Shown here: piece after piece, positions 12,301-36,400 of the stretch
Layout: each line of letters opens with the position of its first letter
How positions within the stretch are numbered: position 1 is the first letter of the stretch
Source: Thamnaconus septentrionalis
Taxonomy: Eukaryota > Chordata > Actinopteri > Tetraodontiformes > Monacanthidae
Length of the DNA stretch: 64,000 bases
Assembly (NCBI GenBank): GCA_009823395.1
Contig: CM020509.1
Location: 12,265,001-12,329,000 of the forward strand
Direction: 5' to 3'
The notes under the pieces: generated by a model
Told to the model about the DNA's origin: nothing
The model's input: only the letters and a program-made list of their open reading frames with translations
Databases searched by the model: none
Program-made: the position numbers and the translations under genes

Positions 12301-14720
12301 ACCAAAGTTAATTATGCTAATATAAACAGGACCTCCTGACATTCGTGAACTTAATGTTAGACGCATGAGAACCAATCAAGGTGAAAGACAAGAACTACTG
12401 TTTTCACCGCTAATGAATCAGATTTTGCATAAGATGATGCATATATATCTCTCCTGTTCCGCCTGTAGTCAGTCTATCAATATTTTAGTGATGTGTAAAC
12501 AAACTCAGAACAGGTAATACTGGGAGAAAGTGCACTAAATAACTAGTCGCTGACACACAGATGACAATAAATCCAAAACAACAAAGCAACACAAACACTT
12601 TCCCTGCTTTCACAGCCAAGTGGCTTCGATAATAAGCGTTTTCATTGTTTCACTTCATCTGGGCACTTTTTTGAAATCCTTGCAGGCCTCCCAAAGAATC
12701 TGACAAGGCCAAATAAAAGCCACAGCACTTAAACAGAACCACTTTGTTTTTCTGCTTCATCTGAGGCCACAACTTGGAAAAATACCCACCCCCAATTTTG
12801 GATAAGCGAGTAAACCGCACGACTTTAATGATGCAGTGAACGGAAAGCTAACCCCGCTCCCCCTCTTGCACTTCCTGTGGCTCTCGCTGGCCCGCAGCAA
12901 TGCGCGGCATATGCTGCAGCCACGGAGGGCTGCGACTGCGAGGATGTGGTGCCGCTTGTGGATGCCAGTTAGACAATCGGGCGCAGCACAGGAGAGGCGG
13001 CGGCGCGCAGCTGCGCGTAAGTAATGCGTCCTTGCTGAATCTGGGTCACAATCACGCCACACACTCGTGTTGTCAGATCATCTCACCTAGCTGGATGATT
13101 CGGCGAGTCATGTCATCCCGGTCACATATGGCTACACATGTGAATGAATTGGAGAGTTTTAGTTACAATTATCGAGTTGCTGCCAAGAACATATGAAAAA
13201 TCGGACAATCAAGCAAAACCAAATCTCAGAACCTCATTCATTCACTTTCCACTTTTTGTTTCATCTACTCCGTCGAACGAGTTGATGTTTATTTTCTGTT
13301 TTTTTTTTTTACATGCATTTGTTCCACAAACAACGTTTGAATGAGCCGTCATCGTTCAGGTTTTTTTTTTTATATATTTATTTTTTAAAATTAATTTATA
13401 TCTGGCCATGGCGTACGCCCTGACGTAAGCTTCTCCCGCACCGGCTGCGTACGCACGTATTTGATGTGCGCGGTGTCATCCGTGAACACGCAGTCAGGTG
13501 TCGCGCTTCGATCACGCTGCCGGTGTCACGCTGAATCCTGCCCTCCCTACCGAAAGTCGCATGCACCTCGCGGGAGCGCGCACCGCTGGGGCTTTGTATC
13601 CCTCTAGAGACGTTAAGGACAGACATAGTTGAATACCTTATCTTTTATTTCGCTGGCAATTACTAAACATTTAACACTTAGTTGATCACGATTATCGAGC
13701 GACAATACGCAACAATGATTTTGATGTTTGAGTGTGATCTGTTATGAGCTGTCATAAAAAAAGACATGCTGATTTTAGGGTTAGGGTCTGCCACGCTGCC
13801 ACTATTTCCCTCCCTGTTTCCATTTCTATTGCTTAATTTTTTTTTTTGTAATTCCTTTCCATCACAACCGGTCAAAGTAGATGGCCGCCCTCCAGAGTCG
13901 GGGTCTGCTCCAGGTTTTTAGCCACTGAGAGGTTTTTCCTGACTTGTTACATCATCCTTGCTCTGGAGAGATCAGTAGGTTTTCTCTTTGGGCAAAGCAC
14001 TTTGAAATGTCTTTGGTCCTGACTGACTGTTAATGGCAGAAATAAATAATTAGGTAGGTAGGCAGGCATAAAACTTTCTGTGTCTAGTGAGTCATAAGCC
14101 CAGTTAGGGGTGCATGCTTTTCTTGGCAGACTCAAAATCACTTATGAATGCAATGCTTGCAGAAATACATGCAGAAATACATGCACCCCTTGTTGTGTAG
14201 TGGAAGTATTTTATAGTGAAAAGCTGTTTGTGGCTAGTGTTTTTTGCACTTCTTTGTGGACACAGAAATTTTGACATCCACCGGCCTACTTAACTACTTC
14301 ATTCCAACACTAAGTACATTTCAAAACAAACAGACCCGCAGTGATGAGACGGCATAGGCTTTATTTTATGACAGATCATGTTTGAAACGTCGACCTCAGA
14401 AATGTCACGGCATTTCACATTGTTCAGCTAAGCTGCTTAATATTGTGACAGTGTTAAATGTTTAGATACCAACAAAGAAAACAATACTTAACAGTATTTT
14501 GGTGATGTATTTCACTGATCTGTCTTTGAAACCAAAGCGGTGCGCGCTCCCGCGACATGCATGCAGATCTCGGCATGACACCGCCGGCCAAAGCAAAAAA
14601 TGTATACATATAATACATTTTAAAAAAATGATGAAGTAGAACCAACGTAAGCGCCACAAGACTTTTACTTACATTTATTTTTATTTTTTAATTAAGCACG
14701 TTAAATTGAATAGGAACGAA
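9363..14720. other. Intergenic region between divergent wfs1 and jakmip1
   Basis: About 5.4 kb without any supported exon on either strand. 9.5-12.7 kb is AT-rich and unusually free of simple repeats. GC-richer patches lie at about 12830-13030 and 13400-13620. The short open frames in them show no family resemblance. The region probably carries regulatory DNA for both genes, but I see no specific element I can support. Confidence 0.5.
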
Positions 14721-14728
14721 TGACGTCG
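14721..14728. promoter_or_regulatory. CRE-like site in the jakmip1 promoter region
   Basis: TGACGTCG lies about 200 bp upstream of the CpG-rich first exon. It differs from the palindromic cAMP-response element at the last base only. Confidence 0.3.
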
Positions 14729-14743
14729 CGCCGCGAGCACCAC

Positions 14744-14746
<3 letters not shown>

Positions 14747-14796
<50 letters not shown>

Positions 14797-14805
14797 CGTG
14801 CGTGT
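14747..14805. repeat. (TG)n microsatellite, jakmip1 promoter region
   Basis: About 23 TG units run into a short CGTG-rich tail. The run lies directly upstream of the CpG-rich 5' exon. Confidence 0.9.
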
Positions 14806-14929
14806 GGGCGTGGAGCAAAGTGTCAACGTGCGGCGAGAGAGCAGCGTTTGCCCGCAGCAGAATTCAGTCGTAGCGCCAGTCAGGTGGGGGGGATAATGTG
14901 AGCGGAAACACGACCAGAGCCGCTCTTTC

Positions 14930-15152
14930 AAACTACCGGAAAATGCGCGTAACGACCGAGGCTGAGTAGAGCAGTGGGACGCGGCTTCCAGTTTGCCGGC
15001 CGGGGCTCTTCATCGTTTTCTAGTCGCTGGAGGAGACTGGTTCTCACGGCTCCCCCTCCTCCCGGGCGCCGCCGAAGCTCAGCCTCCCTTCCTGGATGTG
15101 AAGCAACGTTTAGGCGGCGACGTTTCAACATCTCTCCGCTTCCCGGCTGCAG
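14930..15152 (+). other. jakmip1: 5' UTR exon of jakmip1 (CpG-rich)
   Basis: A CpG-rich stretch ends at a strong donor, GGCTGCAG|GTAAGT (exon end 15152). The first coding exon has an acceptor at 20645-20646 (CTTCTAG), leaving 47 untranslated bases before its ATG, so a spliced leader is required and this is the best candidate. The transcription start is estimated; CpG richness continues to about 15.55 kb. Confidence 0.5.
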
Positions 15153-15677
15153 GTAAGTTTACGTCAGCTCGACACCCGCTCGACGTTCTCAATGAGAGTC
15201 AACGCTTACAATTCCCAGACCGACAGATAGACCCACTGGGCTGAGTGACACAAGCTTCGACGCCCTCGGCTCTCCTCTCGCCTACCAACGAAGCGGTTCG
15301 GTAGCCTCGCTGTGAGTTGGCTAGCATCAGGGGACGGAGAGCGCTGCACGCGCTGAAGCCTGACAGCAGTGTAGTTTTTTGTTTTCTTATTATTTCATTT
15401 TCAGCATCGACAACCTGTTCTGTCTGCCGCCTTGTCTCCCCCAAAACGGAAGCGATGCATGTTCATCTTCTCACACCACCAAGCTCTCGACGCTCCATCC
15501 GAGCCATTGCCGGTGGACCCTCCCCGCGTCTCCTTCCTAGCTAGTGGTCATGACGGAATATCGACTTGCGGGCTTGCATGGTGCGGATGCAACATGACGG
15601 CAGTTTACGAGCGAAATAATCAACAGATTAGAGTGGGCAAGGACATCCGACCTCTGGGGCTGGAGGATGCTGTTGCT

Positions 15678-15718
<41 letters not shown>
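15678..15718. repeat. (GCA)n microsatellite
   Basis: About 13 perfect GCA units lie in the CpG-rich region just downstream of the jakmip1 5' UTR exon. Confidence 0.9.
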
Positions 15719-15720
<2 letters not shown>

Positions 15721-17848
15721 CTTGCCTGTCGCCGTGGGGTGTGGTTCTGAAGCCGGACAGTCGATCTGTCTGTCAGCAGGTGAAAAAAAGCCCCCCTGGC
15801 TCCCCGCGCCCCTCCTGCAGCACTCTAACCATGCAATCCCACACCATTTGACAGCTCATTAGAGGGCTGGCCACATCGCACAAGGACATCCCCACAGCAT
15901 CCCCACAGCATCCCCAAACCGAGGAGGAAAACTGCAAAGCATTGCTGTGTTTACTGACAGGGGACTCTGTCAGAACAGCTCAGCTGCTTTAGTAGTAAGC
16001 GACCCCAGAGGCTCGTAAATGTGCCACTGTGGACAGCCAACATGTGCTGCACATTTGTGGCGTGTTTGATGAGGCCCTTCAAGCCCTTGCCTCAAAAACT
16101 GCAATGCATAGGGTCATGATAATGGTCCTGATCTGCAAGCCCACAGTGGGCTGGCAGGTAGAATTTCTATTCAGGTCAGTTTCCTCAAAGGTATCACCTT
16201 TCACCCCAAATAACTGACAAAACAGATTTTTTTGCTCCAGAAATTCACAGGAAATAAATAAATATGTATGTTTTGCAATATTTTTGGTGCCTAAAAAATG
16301 TAATCTCACTTTGATCTGATACAGAGGTGAGAAATGATAGATGGATTCCATAAAAATGTAAATATCACTTGGATAGCTGCTGTTCTTACCGTGATCTTAA
16401 CCAGTAAATCTACTCAAGGCTAAGTGTGACAACTGTGCATGCAGACATTCCATTGTAATCTTCTTAACATCACGGTTTTTCCCCCCTCCAGTCTGTGTTT
16501 GTACTTACCCTCCAATCCCCTTGATCCACCATTCTCACTTATGTTTCATTCATAATCTCATCCACGCCTTCATTTCCTCAGCGTCGTATTCAATAACCTA
16601 CGGTTGTAACCACGCTTACTTCTGTCGTCATTCTGACGCATTTGCAAAGATGCACAAGAGCAGTTTACTGTCTATTCTTAATGAGCACAACACAGTGTGA
16701 GAAGGTAAATATCAGTGCTGTGTGTGTCTGGGTATGCATGCTTCCCCCGGCGTGACGGAGACACCCGCTACTTTTGCTGCTATCTGATGTGCTGTCTTGT
16801 CAGAGAGAGTCAAATCGAGGCAAATCACATTACCCAGTGCACTATCATGTCTGGGGTGGGGGTTGGGGTGATGTTGCATTCGACATCCATGCTGATTTAC
16901 CCAGCACCTCGGTTATAAACTGATGAATCACAGATGTGCAGACTAGCACACGACTAACAGTTAATCTTGCACAAAGTGACCCTAAAATTGGCACTATTGT
17001 CTAAACGCAGGGTATAAAAGCAGCAGCATATTGATGAGGTGTGTGTGTGTGACAGATACAGATAGAGAGTGACTGAAACACTAAGTGAGGAGCGAGACCT
17101 TTGTGTCTGTTTGGGTTGAGTAGGCATTGGGGTCACTAACCCAGAGATATTCTTCTAGCATCACAGTTTTTAGGTCATATTGTTCGCTAGTGTTGCTCTT
17201 GGCTTATTTCTTCTTCAAAGTGTCTTTGCAGTGTCTGCTCTGTGCTGTGTGTGTGTGTGTGTGTGCCTGCGAGAGTGTGCACATGCATGGACTGCGGAAT
17301 GATGTCTGGATTGCAGCCATACCTGTCCTGACAGTCCATGTAGACACTGGGGTTTGGTAGAACCTCTACTGTAAACAGATGAATCTGTTTATTGGTCCAC
17401 GCCCTCACCGGACAGGGAAGTGAGCCAAGTGTTTTTGTTTGAACTGCCATTTGCAGCACCTTTTACTGGGCGGATTTATTGGGCCTATATGTCTCAGTGA
17501 ATCGTAGTTAATGTTCTATGAGCGGCTGCCTGCCTGCGCCCGTGTGTGTGTGTGTGTGGTCCTGTTCAAAGCTTTGGAGACTTCTGTTTGTGTGCAGTGG
17601 GTTGGCTGTCTGTGGAAAGAGGCCTCTCAATCTGAGATTTAGTACTTCAACTGTTCTTCAGCTAAATGGATCGCTAATTAGCAAAGCTAGCTGTTAGCAA
17701 CTGTCATACTTCATATCTGAAGCTCTCTATCTTCCAGTTAGCTTGTAGATTGATAGAATGATAGTGATAATAACAGTAGAATATTAATAGCCAATAAAAA
17801 AATGATCATCAATATAATAATACAATATTGAAGTTTATGTATTGGCAG

Positions 17849-17910
17849 GGATCATCCATTCATCCATTTTCAATCACCACTTATCCTGACCTCATCAGGG
17901 TCATTACAGG
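17849..17910 (-). repeat. Degraded SINE tail, reverse orientation
   Basis: CATCCATTCATCCATTTTC followed by ACTTATCCTGACCTCATCAGGGTCA is the inverted 3' end of the type of fish SINE found at 1471-1834. Confidence 0.45.
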
Positions 17911-20693
17911 CTAAACAGAAAACAGATTTTTCCAGACAAACTGGTAAAACTCATTCAGTTTTCTGATCTGTCTCGGTCTTATCCTGACAACCAATAGAAT
18001 GATGTGTTTCATGTTTTCTTACGCTATGCTGAGCCTGCTTAATAAGGATCAGTGTTTCATCACCAGCCAGTATTAGCCACTTACCAGCCTCAAGTCTTAT
18101 TCATTAAACCCACAGCTCAAAGTATATTTTTCCTTCTGTATGTGTGGATACATTGTCTTAATGGCTGTTTATTGTTTTATAGGTATTATTTTGTGCTTTA
18201 TAATTTCCTTACAGACTGCCTAATGTCTTTATTACCTCTCAGATGCAGTTCACATCTCTACTTTGTACTGAATTCTTGTTTTTGCACGCTGGCACTTTGC
18301 TGCTTTAGTTGCAATGATCGAGAATCTGTTGCGTTAATTTTAATTGTTGACTTTATTCACTACTCAACACTTTGTGTGCAGTTCAAAAGAGCAAGTTTAC
18401 AAGTAAGTCTGTGGATTTTTAAAAGATTTTTAAAAATGACATGTATTATACTGTTGATGAAACAGTGATACTTTGGGCATTTTGTCCTTTACATCACTGG
18501 CCATCAGTCTCCTGAAGGTTTGACTTCATACATGGCCTTAATGTTGCTGTATGCTTAGAAAGTGTTATATTTTGGGCTGGAATGAGTCATTTAAGTTCCA
18601 TGACCCTTTGCAGGGTTTTGTTTGCTCTTGTGCACGTAAAAGCTGTTGTTAGTTTCCCGGTGGCCCATATAAAAATGTTCCAGCTCCTCCTATTAAGGCA
18701 CAGTGTTGGGTGCCTGCTGCCAGCTTGGGGACACATGGCTCGGAGTGTGTGTGTGGGAACTGGCTTGATGGTGTATCTAATTTTTTCCCCCCACAGGAAA
18801 ATATCGTTTTATCAATCAATACACTAGCGAAAATGAGAGTCTATATATAGATACACGTGATGCAAGAAAAGGTCGTTTGCGTCACACCATCATTTTGAAA
18901 TGTATAGGAACACACAACGTATTTGTGCATGTAAAATACAGCTATGTTTAGTATTTGTTCTGCCATGAATCAGTGCATGTCTCTTCTTGAGAGCTTTAAC
19001 GCATCGATGTTGTTCATATCCGTCCCCATTTGTTCTGTTTAAGACTTGTCGAGTGTTCACTTGTGTCAATGCTCCCTGTGTGCGAATGCTCTGTCTTTTG
19101 CCGTCTCTGTGGACGATAGTGAGATCTCTGATTGCCTCGGCTTGTTTAACATCGCCGGGCCCGCGAGTGGAGGGTGGAGGAGGGTGGAGGAGGGTATAGT
19201 GGGACGAGCCGTGTCAAAGAATGTTGAGCAGAGCGATCGAGAAATGGTGCGGCAGAGCTCCGCTTAGCCCTTTTTCTTTATTGCTCCTGCTCTTTGCCCT
19301 GCTCTGCCTCTCTCTCCTGTATTCCTCCTTATCCTCTTTCCCTTCACTCTTCCGTCCCCGCCGCCTTCTCATCGCCCGGCTGTCTGTGCGCGTGCGGTGA
19401 AAAGCTTCCTTGCCTGCCAGCATCAATGCATTTCTGCCTCTCAGTCGACCTCGGCTCTCAGATCGGACCAGATAACATTGTCACGCGTGCGAGTATGTTT
19501 TTTGTTCGCCCTCTAGATGCAGTTGTGTGCGCGCCGGTGCGCTCGCCGAGGATGATGCGGTTCTATTCCACACATCACGTCGCCATTCCTGCTTTCCCGT
19601 CATCCCTCGCCAGTAGATTTTCCGAGAGAAAGGGTTGCCTTGGTTACTGTTTCAGGCATCTGTGTACGTCGTATGAATGTTCCGCCGTATGCATGTTGAG
19701 AAAGATGAAGGAGGTGTGTGTGACTTTAATTCTTTAGCGCCGGCTCTCTCGCCATTATTTATTTAATAGTTAGCATGAAGCCTGTGAGGTTACTAGGGTA
19801 CAATTCATTTCTAGGAAAAGATTAGAGGCGTCCTCTTTCAGGACATGAAGGGTCAGTCTTTTGAAAACGCCTTCACAAATGTTTGTCAAGGACACTTCTG
19901 AAAGTAGGGATGCTAGTCTTTCAGTTGACTTAATTTACCTTGTTCTAATTTGTTTCACAACAAACTTGAAATCCGTTGAACCGTTTACTTTTATGATTGA
20001 AATAAAATGAACTGAAAGGTTTGTGTTACTGAGACAAGTGAAAGAATCCAATGGTAGTTACGGAGGCCGCAGGCTTCTAGTCTGAGGAGACCGAACAACC
20101 TGAGACATCTCTGAATGTTCTCTTAAACTCACACGTGTTGTCATTTGGAGAAAGTAGGCGATTTAGTGATGAATAAGGCCGATTATGAGACGAGTGTTCC
20201 CGGCCAGCAGGGGTTAAGAGGACGGCTGCTGTGCCAGAGTCCCATTAGGTGAGCCAATCCTGCGCTGAAGAAAAGGAAATATGAGAGGCAGGGGACCATT
20301 ACTGTAGTCTCTCACGTTCTCATGCACCGTTGAGCCTAAAAGTACAGCTCAGGGAACAAGATGATGATAAATTGCCCAGGTGGATTTGTTGGAGAGAACA
20401 CTGTAGAATAGTAGCACATCAGACGCCAGTATAGTCTATTTTTCCGTGCAGCAACTCATCCCGTACCCCCAGATAATAGTTTTCAGCAGTGAAATCATGG
20501 ATTTCAACACAAACCCTATTTTCATCTGTCTGTTCACCTAATAGGAACCATCGGCGTCGTCCAGGAATGATGTAGCCTCGGCGACGGCGTGATGACGACG
20601 CTGGCAGGGAGAAAGAGGAGCGAGGATTGACTCTCCTCCCTTCTAGGCCCACCTGGCACTCTGTGCTGATCCTGATTCGGTGGCCGGAGGGCC

Positions 20694-31721
<11,028 letters not shown>

Positions 31722-31723
<2 letters not shown>

Positions 31724-31727
31724 TAAA
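31722..31727 (+). terminator. AATAAA overlapping the jakmip1 stop codon
   Basis: TAATAAAAG: the last two bases of the TAA stop are the first two of the poly(A) hexamer. If used, it would give an almost absent 3' UTR; a longer 3' UTR ending elsewhere is equally possible. Confidence 0.3.
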
Positions 31728-33439
31728 AGTGACCGCGGACCAACATCAGGTAATTTTACTTGTCAGCTGCACAACAGCCTTCAACAAACTAAAATATAAA
31801 TAGAACAAATGGAGGATGGAAAATGTGTCTCCTTTCCTGCAGGTACGAAGGTGCTGTGGAGGAGAGCAAGGACGAAAGAAGATCTAATCGTTTTTTTATG
31901 CTTTTTGTAGACAGTTAATGAAAAACCTATGGCCTTTTTTGATAAACATGCACTTTTACTGAAGACCCTTATCTGGAATGCAAACATATTTGGAGATTAA
32001 AGGACAATAACACGATATACAAGAGAATAAATTAAAACAAATGTTAATTATAGTTCAGTGTTGCGGTCCTCGGACCTGGAAGGGAAAATTTAGCTCCTCT
32101 GTGAGAGGCGAACTTGGATTTACTGAAAGCAAACTCTGAATCAGAGGTTTAATTAAAGGAAGATAAGCATCAACGACAGGAGTCCCCTGTTAGTTAGTGA
32201 AAAAACCAGAGTGGAAGTGAGGAAAGCCAAAGGAACACAGGCTGAGCGATGGGCTGAAGGAGTGGAGGAGCCAACTGGACGTGGTGGGAGTTTGGCAACA
32301 TCTCATGTGCTTCCAAGAGGACGACGGTGCTGTTTGGTTTCGTGGAGGAGACGCTCAGCGGTAGAAGCATGTTGTCAGAAAAACAAGCACTGGAACTGAA
32401 AGGTAATGCAAAACAATTTTTTTTTAAGATTGTGCTCCTCTGTGATAAAACTTCCAACTACATTGTTAGCAGAATAATGAAAATATGTTAAAATTGCCGA
32501 TGAACGATCTGAGAATGTTTAATGGCGACATGTTGACAATGGACCAGTGCACTCATGCCTGCATCTGCATACATTAGCCAAACATGTTATTCGCTTACTC
32601 ATTAGATTGAGTTTTAATGTTTTTCTTTACTTAAAAAAAAAAAAAAACAAAACAGTTTTGGGACTTTTTTTTTTAATTTTAATGCATGAATGTGCATGTG
32701 GAAGAAGGTGCTGAAGTGAACGGGATGGTTTTGGGGGAAGGGTAACCTGAGAAACACCAGTGCTCAACAACTTGCTACCAAGCTGTTGACATAGTGAATT
32801 ATAAATGACTGTATAGTGTTTTTTTGTGCATATATCACTTCGCATGTCTCTGTGTCTTTCTAAGTGGATGTTTTTACAAGATGGCAGCAAAAACAATGAC
32901 ATGGTAAAAAATATTTCTAAAGATTCTCTATAAACTGTGCATATTAACTGTGGCCCTGCAGGTATTAACCATGTGAGTGATGACTGACCAATGGGTGAGC
33001 AGTGACAGAGTCACATGAAACTGATTTGGACCCGTTGCCCTGGACCGTAATGAAGTTTGGAGCCCCAGGTTGTACAACTAGCTAGAGAACAGGTGAGAGA
33101 CGTGATGTGGGAGGATCCTGTAACGCACAGACACACACACACACCTGCTGCTATACGCTCACTTTTGGCCAAGGTGATATCGCGTATCACACACACCTGC
33201 CTGCACTGCACACTTGAGAGCATGCTGCTAACGCCTCCTCAGGAATTAGTCTTTGCTCCAATTTTCAATTCTATTTTATTGTTATTATTTAAATAATTTA
33301 TTTTCTAGTTTTGCGTGAGCTTTGAAAGCCCTGCATCTTTTTGTGGGTGTGTCTTTGTTGGGTCTTGGAATTCAGCAAAGAGGGAAGTGGAGTCCAGAGA
33401 CGAGCTGTGTGTGGAAACACCAACTCCAACCTTCACAGC
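31728..33439 (+). other. jakmip1 3' UTR and spacer to the next gene
   Basis: AT-rich sequence without a supported coding exon. An ATG at 32369 opens 11 codons (MLSEKQALELK) up to a donor AAAG|GTAATG at 32402, but its phase does not fit the next exon found. A possible non-coding exon ends at CAG|GTGAGA near 33092. Either could be 5' leader of the coiled-coil gene downstream. Confidence 0.4.
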
Positions 33440-36400
33440 ATGCAGCACCCCCAGAGGCTGGACCAGAGACTCTATATGCTCAGAGAGGAGGTCAGAACAA
33501 TGGTAACAGCCTCTGTTTTCCATCTGTTTTTAAAAACAAAGTTATAATTCTTGCAGTTTCTTTTCCAAGCCAAGCTAGTTTACTCTTAAAATAGTCTTTC
33601 TCAATAAGAATTCAAACTCAAATCATTAGCAATGCTCCTTATCACCAACTATTTTTTAGTTAATCATCTTTCATAGTCCATCATAGTTTGGTGAAGAAAA
33701 CACAATTTTCTATATTTCTACTATCTTAGGATTACCTGTATAGTACAATATTTCACAAATGTCACTATCACACAGAAAATATTTAAATTTCAAATATCTT
33801 TTCTCTGTTTTTCTCTCCTCCCTGGTCAGACCCAGGAGAAGGAGCGAGGTGAGAGGGTCTGGAGGGACAGACTGCAGCGCTGTCAGTGTCAGCTGAAGGC
33901 CAAAGAAGATGAGATGAGTCGCCAGTCCCAGTACTTTGAGAACTTTAAAGCCCAGCTCCAACACAAGCTCCACCTGTCCCGGGACAGAGAGCAGAGCCTG
34001 CAGAACCGGATCTACACTTTGGAGAAGCAGCTGCTGGACATGGCAGTGAGCGCGGCCACTGGTCGGGCAGCACACTGTGTAGTCAGAATCACCGCTGCTA
34101 GGTCTGGAACTCTGTTGGGAGATCAAGAGAGGCTGCCCTCTTTGAGAGGAGAGGGTGAAGGAGAAGAAGAGAAGAAGGAGGACGCATGGAAACAGTGCCA
34201 GCCAATAGGAAATGAAAGAAAAGGAAGCCAGGAGGCTGGTCAGGGAGTCGTCGAAATCCCAGAACAAGGAGAAAGAACTAAAGAAACGAGACCAAACTCA
34301 AATGAGTCCCGGCTGCAAGACTTTATCCTGAGCCTGCAGGAGGACCTCAGGGTGCTGCTGGAGAGGGAAGAAGTTGGCCTCACAGAACAAAGGAGGCTGA
34401 TGGAACAGCTCCAGGACGCTCAGGAGAAGAGTCGCCACTTGGGCTGCAAGGCGGAGGAGATGGAGGTGCAAGTCAAGCGGCTGGAACTCTCCGAAAGCTC
34501 CCTGATGGAGGAGGTTGAAGAGCTGAGGGAGGAAAGCCACCGACTCCAGCTGATGATTGGAGGGGCATCAAAGATGAGCAGCTGCAAAGCCACTGTTGGC
34601 TCGTCGTCCACCGCTGACTCTGGACACACCTCGTGGTGGAGCTCAGGAGAGGTTCGTTGTTACTGATATTGTGTCAATAAAGTTGGATTAATAATATATT
34701 TTTAAAATTCTTATTCATATAGTCCAGCCTCCACTATGTATATATGGAGAATAGATGTGTACTCTGCAGTCCTTCCGTTTGACCAGCAGGCGGCAGCAGA
34801 GAGCACTTAGAATAAAGGCAGTTTCTTATCTGGCAAATCCCTCAGAAACGATCCATTTAACCTCTTCCAGCACGACGATTCCAATGCCAACCGCACCCCC
34901 CGGCGGCCAGTCCTCCTGACTGCAGAGATTCTAGATGACTTCAAACCGGATACTTGGCGCCCAGGGCCGATCCCAAACATGGAGGAGATCCCCAGCGAGG
35001 AATCGGATGCCTTGAGAGAAGCCTACAGAAGCTTGGGCTTCAGGGATGTTGGTTCCGCCGAAGCACTTCAAGGACAACGCGGCGTTCCGGGAGATGAAGC
35101 ACATCTGCAGCAGCTTCCCTCAGAGCTCACGGAGGAGGCAGAAGAGCAAGAAAGTGAGACTGAGCAGGCTCCTCCAAAGGCATGTCACACCAACTGGAAT
35201 GTCTCTCAACATTTTTTGTGCTGTTAAAATAAACCTCCCTTTCTGTCACTCATCACGTTCCCTTTGTATACTCAGGTTCGTAAACTGTTACCCACCGGCG
35301 GAGCCAATGATAACTCTAAGCTGTTTCTTCACTCTCCTAGGATGAGCTCATCCAGGCCCTGAATCGGGAGAACGGGGCCCTGGCCAGCCGTATCCAGGAG
35401 CTTCTGACTCACATCGAGGTCAGGGAGGAGGAGATGAAGAAGGAGGAAGCGCAGCTGAATGACCACATCTCTGAGTTGCGGGCGGCTGGAGACCGGCTGG
35501 CGCAGGAGGGTGAGGAACAGGCAAGTTTGATCACGGAGCTCACGAAGAAGACGGAGGACGATCTCAACACCATCATGGAGCTGCAGCAAGAGGTGGCCGA
35601 GGTTAGACAGCGGTGGGATGAGTCACAGGAACAGCGTGCGCACAAGGCGAAAACTACAGCTCCAGCGGCAGAGGGGTCTCGAGGGCGCAGCCAGCAGGAT
35701 GAAGCGGGTAGTTCAGAAAAAGAAGTGCAAAAAGAAGAAAACACACATTTGATTGCGAGTGAACAATTAAACGGATCTACTGCAGACAATCCCTGTGATC
35801 CATCGCAGAGGAGCCTTCAAAACGTTCCTCAGGTGGACACGATGACCAGATCCATTCAGAGCCTCAAATCCGAGCGAGACGAGCTGTCGGTCGCCGTGGC
35901 TTCCCTCCGAGAGCAGCAGCAAGACGTGAGTCTCTTGGTGCGGACGCAGACGGAAGTGAAGCAGCAGCTGACTCGGGCGGTGTGGGCGCTGAAGGTGGAG
36001 AAGGACGACGTCTCCCGGCGCCTGGAGGGCCTCAGGCTGCAGCAGGAGCAGCTCGCCAAGGAGGTCCGCCAGCTGAGGGACGAGAGGGAGCAGCGCACAG
36101 GGTGCGCCCGTGGCCTGGCAGAGGAGAGAGAAGAGCTAGCAAAGGATTTAACTGGCCTCAAAACGGAAAAAGAAGAGCTCTTATATTCCATAGCAAACTT
36201 AAAGGATGAGAGAGATCAAATGATGCACTCAGGACAAAGTTTACAGGCGGAGAGGGACCAATTAAACCACCAAGTGCTCTCCTTGAAACAGGAGGAGGAA
36301 AAACACACTGATTCCCTCAAGTGTCTGGAGAAAGCGAAGAGCGAACAATCGTCCCGCACTTTACAGGGTGACCTTGACGAGTTGATGAAATTAATTAGCA

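Larger units (their letters stand above)
15153..20646 (+). other. jakmip1 intron 1
   Basis: About 5.5 kb with no supported coding exon. It includes a (GCA)n run at 15678-15718 and several GT runs (for example near 17041, 17247 and 17543). A degraded reverse-oriented SINE tail lies at about 17849-17910. Another GC-richer patch lies at 19080-19560. The long alanine-rich frame over the GCA run (start 15432) is a repeat artefact. Confidence 0.5.

Noticed and set aside
15432..15851. Open frame with a long alanine tract
   Set aside because: The alanines come from the GCA microsatellite, and the flanking residues show no family features. The stretch is intron and leader sequence of jakmip1.
32369..32402. 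First coding exon of the C4orf50-like gene
   Set aside because: The ATG and donor look plausible, but the split codon left (phase 1) does not fit the acceptor before 33440, and no linking exon was found.
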